Shown: positions 61,754 through 64,000 of the stretch, piece after piece
How positions within the stretch are numbered: the first letter of the stretch is position 1
Layout of the letters: every line of letters starts with the position of its first letter
Notes under the pieces: generated by a model
The model's database searches: none
What the model was told of the DNA's origin: nothing
What the model saw: the letters and a program-made list of their open reading frames with translations, nothing else
Position numbers and translations under genes: made by a program
DNA from: Dehalococcoidia bacterium UBA2160
GTDB taxonomy: Bacteria; Chloroflexota; Dehalococcoidia; Lucifugimonadales; UBA1123
Length of the DNA stretch: 64,000 nt
Direction: 5' to 3'
Assembly: GCA_002328865.1 (NCBI GenBank)
Contig: DCWO01000072.1
Span: 12,252-76,251 of the forward strand

Positions 61754-62782
61754 CTACTGCATCCTCTTGGTCACCGACTGAGAACCGGCGCCGCCGCCCC
61801 ATAGCGGTATTATACTCGAAAATGCCCCAGCTGCACCCCCCGCGACCAGAATCGTCACGTTATCCGGTTCGGAGGCGACGGGAACCATCCTCGAACTGCC
61901 GTCAGGACTGGCTGGCACGACCTCTCCGGCAGCTCGCCAGTCCGCGTCGGAGCGCTGGGATGTTTCGAACAGGAACTGTTGCACTTGCGATTTCGACCAA
62001 CCCGCGGCTCGAATATTCCCGATATGTTCGGGACAAAGCACCGCGATGAGCTCTTTCTGTGTCGGTCCGACGGCGAACATCGCATCCCGGAAACTGACCA
62101 GAATCTCCTCGGGCGCCTGTGCATGGTGATTGGCCACCTGGGTCCCGGAAAGCCCCGCGAAGATTGAGACGGTGCTGTCGCCGGCGTCGAATCCGCGATC
62201 GACATGCATCGGCGGCCAGGGGCTGACCTCGTCGGCCTCGGCCATGCACCACGAGAACTTGCCGGGGTGGCCAAGCGTCGCCTTGTCGATTTCGCCCGAA
62301 GCCGATCCGGTGGCGTTGATGATGATGAGCCTGATCGCCCGTCCGATAGTCGAGTTGGCGCGATGTCCGGGGCCGAACACGCCAACGCCTGAATTGATCT
62401 CGAGCTCCTTGGCGATAGGACCGCTAACGACTGTGAGCACGGCAGCGCCCATCGTCGATGCCGTGATGGCGTGCAGGTTGAATTCGGGTGCGCACATGGC
62501 TTCGACCGCGGTGACGACCACCGGGAAGTACTCGGGCAGACACCCGGCCATCACCGTATTTACGGCCACCTTTTCCGCGGTGATCACACGGCCTTTGGTC
62601 GGCTCCGTGCCCACGATATCGGATGGCGAACGACCGCCAGCGGCCAAGCACGCCCGCACGCGGTCAGGCGTGGGCGGCGTGATTGGCAGGCCATCCGTCC
62701 ATCCTCTGCGCAGGTACTCTTCGGCAATCTCCGATTCGTCGTCGAATTCCAACACCGTTGAAGTCAAGTTGGCGCCTGTCAT
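61754..62782 (-). CDS. Unknown conserved protein, partner of the UGSC selenoprotein
   Basis: This 342-residue protein begins 'MTGANLTSTVLEFDDESEIA' and has 'EYLRRGWTDGLPITPPTPDR', 'EPTKGRVITAEKVAVNTVMA' and 'NSGVGVFGPGHRANSTIGRA'. No domain that I can name is recognised, but the TDGLPITPPT and A-V-N-x-V-M-A-G-C-L-P-E segments look conserved. One Cys in 'AGCLPEYF' may be functional. The ATG at 62782 has GGGAG 6 bases upstream. It precedes the UGSC selenoprotein by 44 bases on the same strand and probably forms a two-gene transcript with it. Confidence 0.8.
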   Translation of the reverse strand: MTGANLTSTVLEFDDESEIAEEYLRRGWTDGLPITPPTPDRVRACLAAGGRSPSDIVGTEPTKGRVITAEKVAVNTVMAGCLPEYFPVVVTAVEAMCAPEFNLHAITASTMGAAVLTVVSGPIAKELEINSGVGVFGPGHRANSTIGRAIRLIIINATGSASGEIDKATLGHPGKFSWCMAEADEVSPWPPMHVDRGFDAGDSTVSIFAGLSGTQVANHHAQAPEEILVSFRDAMFAVGPTQKELIAVLCPEHIGNIRAAGWSKSQVQQFLFETSQRSDADWRAAGEVVPASPDGSSRMVPVASEPDNVTILVAGGAAGAFSSIIPLWGGGAGSQSVTKRMQ

Positions 62783-62812
62783 TTTCCGCTCCCGCCGCGA
62801 TTGCCGGCCCAT

Positions 62813-62983
62813 CGGGCCCAGGCTGGCTGGTAATCTAGCTCAACCCTTCGACAATTGCAAGTTCAGGCGCCCCACAGATCGGCGCAAGGACAGCCCAATG
62901 CATCGCGAACTCCAGCGGCGGCTATGTTAAACTTCCGACGTGCGCCACCTTGATCCAGGCGACCGCCTTCGGGAGACAACTGT
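62813..62983. promoter_or_regulatory. Divergent promoter region between the UGSC operon and the HPRT fusion gene
   Basis: About 170 bases with TATGTT at about 62926 on the plus strand as a possible -10. No further element is clear. Confidence 0.35.
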
Positions 62984-63895
62984 ATGACCCACCAGGAAGC
63001 CAAGCCCAGATTCGAGCCCGTTCCGACGGCCGCTTCCGATTCGCCCCCCCGGTTCGCCCACCCCAGCGAGAAAGAGTTCGCGCAGATCTTGGATTTCTAC
63101 GGATTGCGATGGGCGTATGAACCCTACTCGTTCCCTCTCAGATGGGATGGAGACTCTATCGCGGAGATGCTGACTCCCGATTTCTACTTGCCGGATCTTG
63201 ACCTCTATCTCGAATTGACGACGATGAAACAGAGCCTCGTCACGCAGAAGAACCGCAAGATCAGGAGGATTCGAGAGATCTATCCGGACATCAATATCCG
63301 GTTGTTGTATCGGAAAGACTTCCACCGCCTCCTGGCCAAATTCGGATTCGGCCCGCTAATCGAATCAGGGGTTCCGGGCATCAACAGAGTGCTGCTCTCG
63401 GACCACCAGGTTCAACAGAAGGTGGAAGAGTTGGGAAAGATGCTTTCGGCAGACTACGCTCAGCGGCAGCCCGTCCTGGTCGGCGTGCAACGCGGCATGG
63501 TGTGCTTCATGGCGGACTTGATGCGAAAGATAACGCTGCCGGTGATGATGGACTTTATGTCGATCTCTCACTACGGCGGAGCAGACGGCGACGGCCTGAG
63601 GATCACAAAAGACCTGGACATCGAACTCGACGGACACGACGTCGTCCTGGTGGAAGACATCGTCGACACCGGCATGACGCTGAACTACCTGATGAGCCAT
63701 CTGCGGTCCAAGGGGGCCGCCTCGGTGGAAGTGTGCACGCTCTTGGACAAGCGCGCCCGCCGCATCGTCGATGTGTCGATAAAATACGTCGGGTTCGAAG
63801 TGCCGGACGAATTCTTGGTGGGATACGGGTTGGACTATCTGGAGAAGTACCGGAACCTGCCGTTCATAGGCGTGCTCAAACCTGAAGGCGGGTAG
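62984..63895 (+). CDS. Nuclease-like domain fused to a purine phosphoribosyltransferase (HPRT-type)
   Basis: Residues ~130-303 have the phosphoribosyltransferase fold with the PRPP motif 'VVLVEDIVDTGMTLNYLMSH', plus 'VGVQRGMVCFMADLMRKI' and 'YVGFEVPDEFLVGYGLDY', matching hypoxanthine/guanine phosphoribosyltransferase. Residues ~25-125 hold a different domain: 'EKEFAQILDFYGLRWAYEPY' and 'LTPDFYLPDLDLYLELTT', in a P-D...x-E-x-T layout reminiscent of PD-(D/E)XK nuclease-like folds. The C-terminal part should salvage purines; the role of the N-terminal part is unclear. ATG start at 62984. Confidence 0.85.
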   Translation: MTHQEAKPRFEPVPTAASDSPPRFAHPSEKEFAQILDFYGLRWAYEPYSFPLRWDGDSIAEMLTPDFYLPDLDLYLELTTMKQSLVTQKNRKIRRIREIYPDINIRLLYRKDFHRLLAKFGFGPLIESGVPGINRVLLSDHQVQQKVEELGKMLSADYAQRQPVLVGVQRGMVCFMADLMRKITLPVMMDFMSISHYGGADGDGLRITKDLDIELDGHDVVLVEDIVDTGMTLNYLMSHLRSKGAASVEVCTLLDKRARRIVDVSIKYVGFEVPDEFLVGYGLDYLEKYRNLPFIGVLKPEGG

Positions 63896-64000
63896 GGCGC
63901 CGCCGCGGTCCATCGCCGAAGGTAAACTGACGTCTTGCGAACCGCCGCACCTTACGGTCGCCGCACGAATCAAGTTCGGCCGGCAACCAGTTTCGTCAAA
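63896..64000. other. End of window, no gene seen
   Basis: The final 105 bases after the HPRT fusion gene hold no recognisable gene or hairpin. Confidence 0.4.

Overview
The window is a GC-rich bacterial chromosome segment with about 64 protein genes on both strands, no rRNA, no CRISPR and no recognisable transposase. Many paralogous short-chain dehydrogenases, two enolase-superfamily enzymes, an F420/FMN-type LLM oxidoreductase, a PPOX-family flavin protein and a UGSC-type selenoprotein next to ordinary housekeeping genes suggest a Chloroflexota bacterium of the SAR202/Dehalococcoidia kind. That placement is inference from gene content; no marker gene proves it.

Layout. 0-33 kb is mostly accessory catabolism: a sugar-lactone/keto-deoxy-sugar cluster (NHL protein, SMP-30 lactonase, KDG-type kinase), amidohydrolase/NIPSNAP, an enolase-AtzG-like-amidase-cupin-aldo/keto reductase-SDR run, an IlvD/Edd dehydratase, a second enolase-superfamily enzyme, a hydantoinase, an MBL hydrolase, an LLM oxidoreductase, a haem lipoprotein and an HpaI-type aldolase. 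Together these could oxidise sugars, open lactones, dehydrate sugar acids, phosphorylate the keto-deoxy product and cleave it. argS and an unusual three-domain RidA protein lie among them. 33-46 kb holds a CCA-adding-type enzyme, cinA, a GldA/F/G-like ABC operon with a DUF4340 protein, selA with an Smr protein, rarA, a split ThDP decarboxylase pair and a hicBA module. 46-56 kb holds MFS, threonine aldolase, two tandem alpha/beta hydrolases, a fumarase remnant, and a coaE / MoxR-CbbQ ATPase / CoA-type Nudix / NorD-like VWA operon. 56-64 kb holds speD-speB, a cysteine desulfurase, trxA, tRNA-Sec, a gene with an apparent -1 frameshift, a UGSC selenoprotein with a partner, and a fused nuclease-like/HPRT protein.

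The strongest thread is selenium. The window encodes selA, selD and selC (tRNA-Sec, anticodon UCA). Two genes are broken by in-frame UGA codons that I read as selenocysteine: selD itself (Sec12, extending the apparent gene to the usual 347 residues) and the UGSC protein (Sec99, with a 9-bp hairpin just downstream of the UGA). A conventional gene caller would truncate both. selB is not in the window.

Several genes look damaged or recoded: a nidogen-domain surface protein has UGA where the family has Trp; a domain upstream of hicB and a small protein at 60.7 kb each need a -1 shift (the latter at a GGGTTTA heptamer); only the C-terminal end of a fumarase remains. Intergenic DNA carries an imperfect-palindrome repeat family, including a 172-bp tandem duplication.
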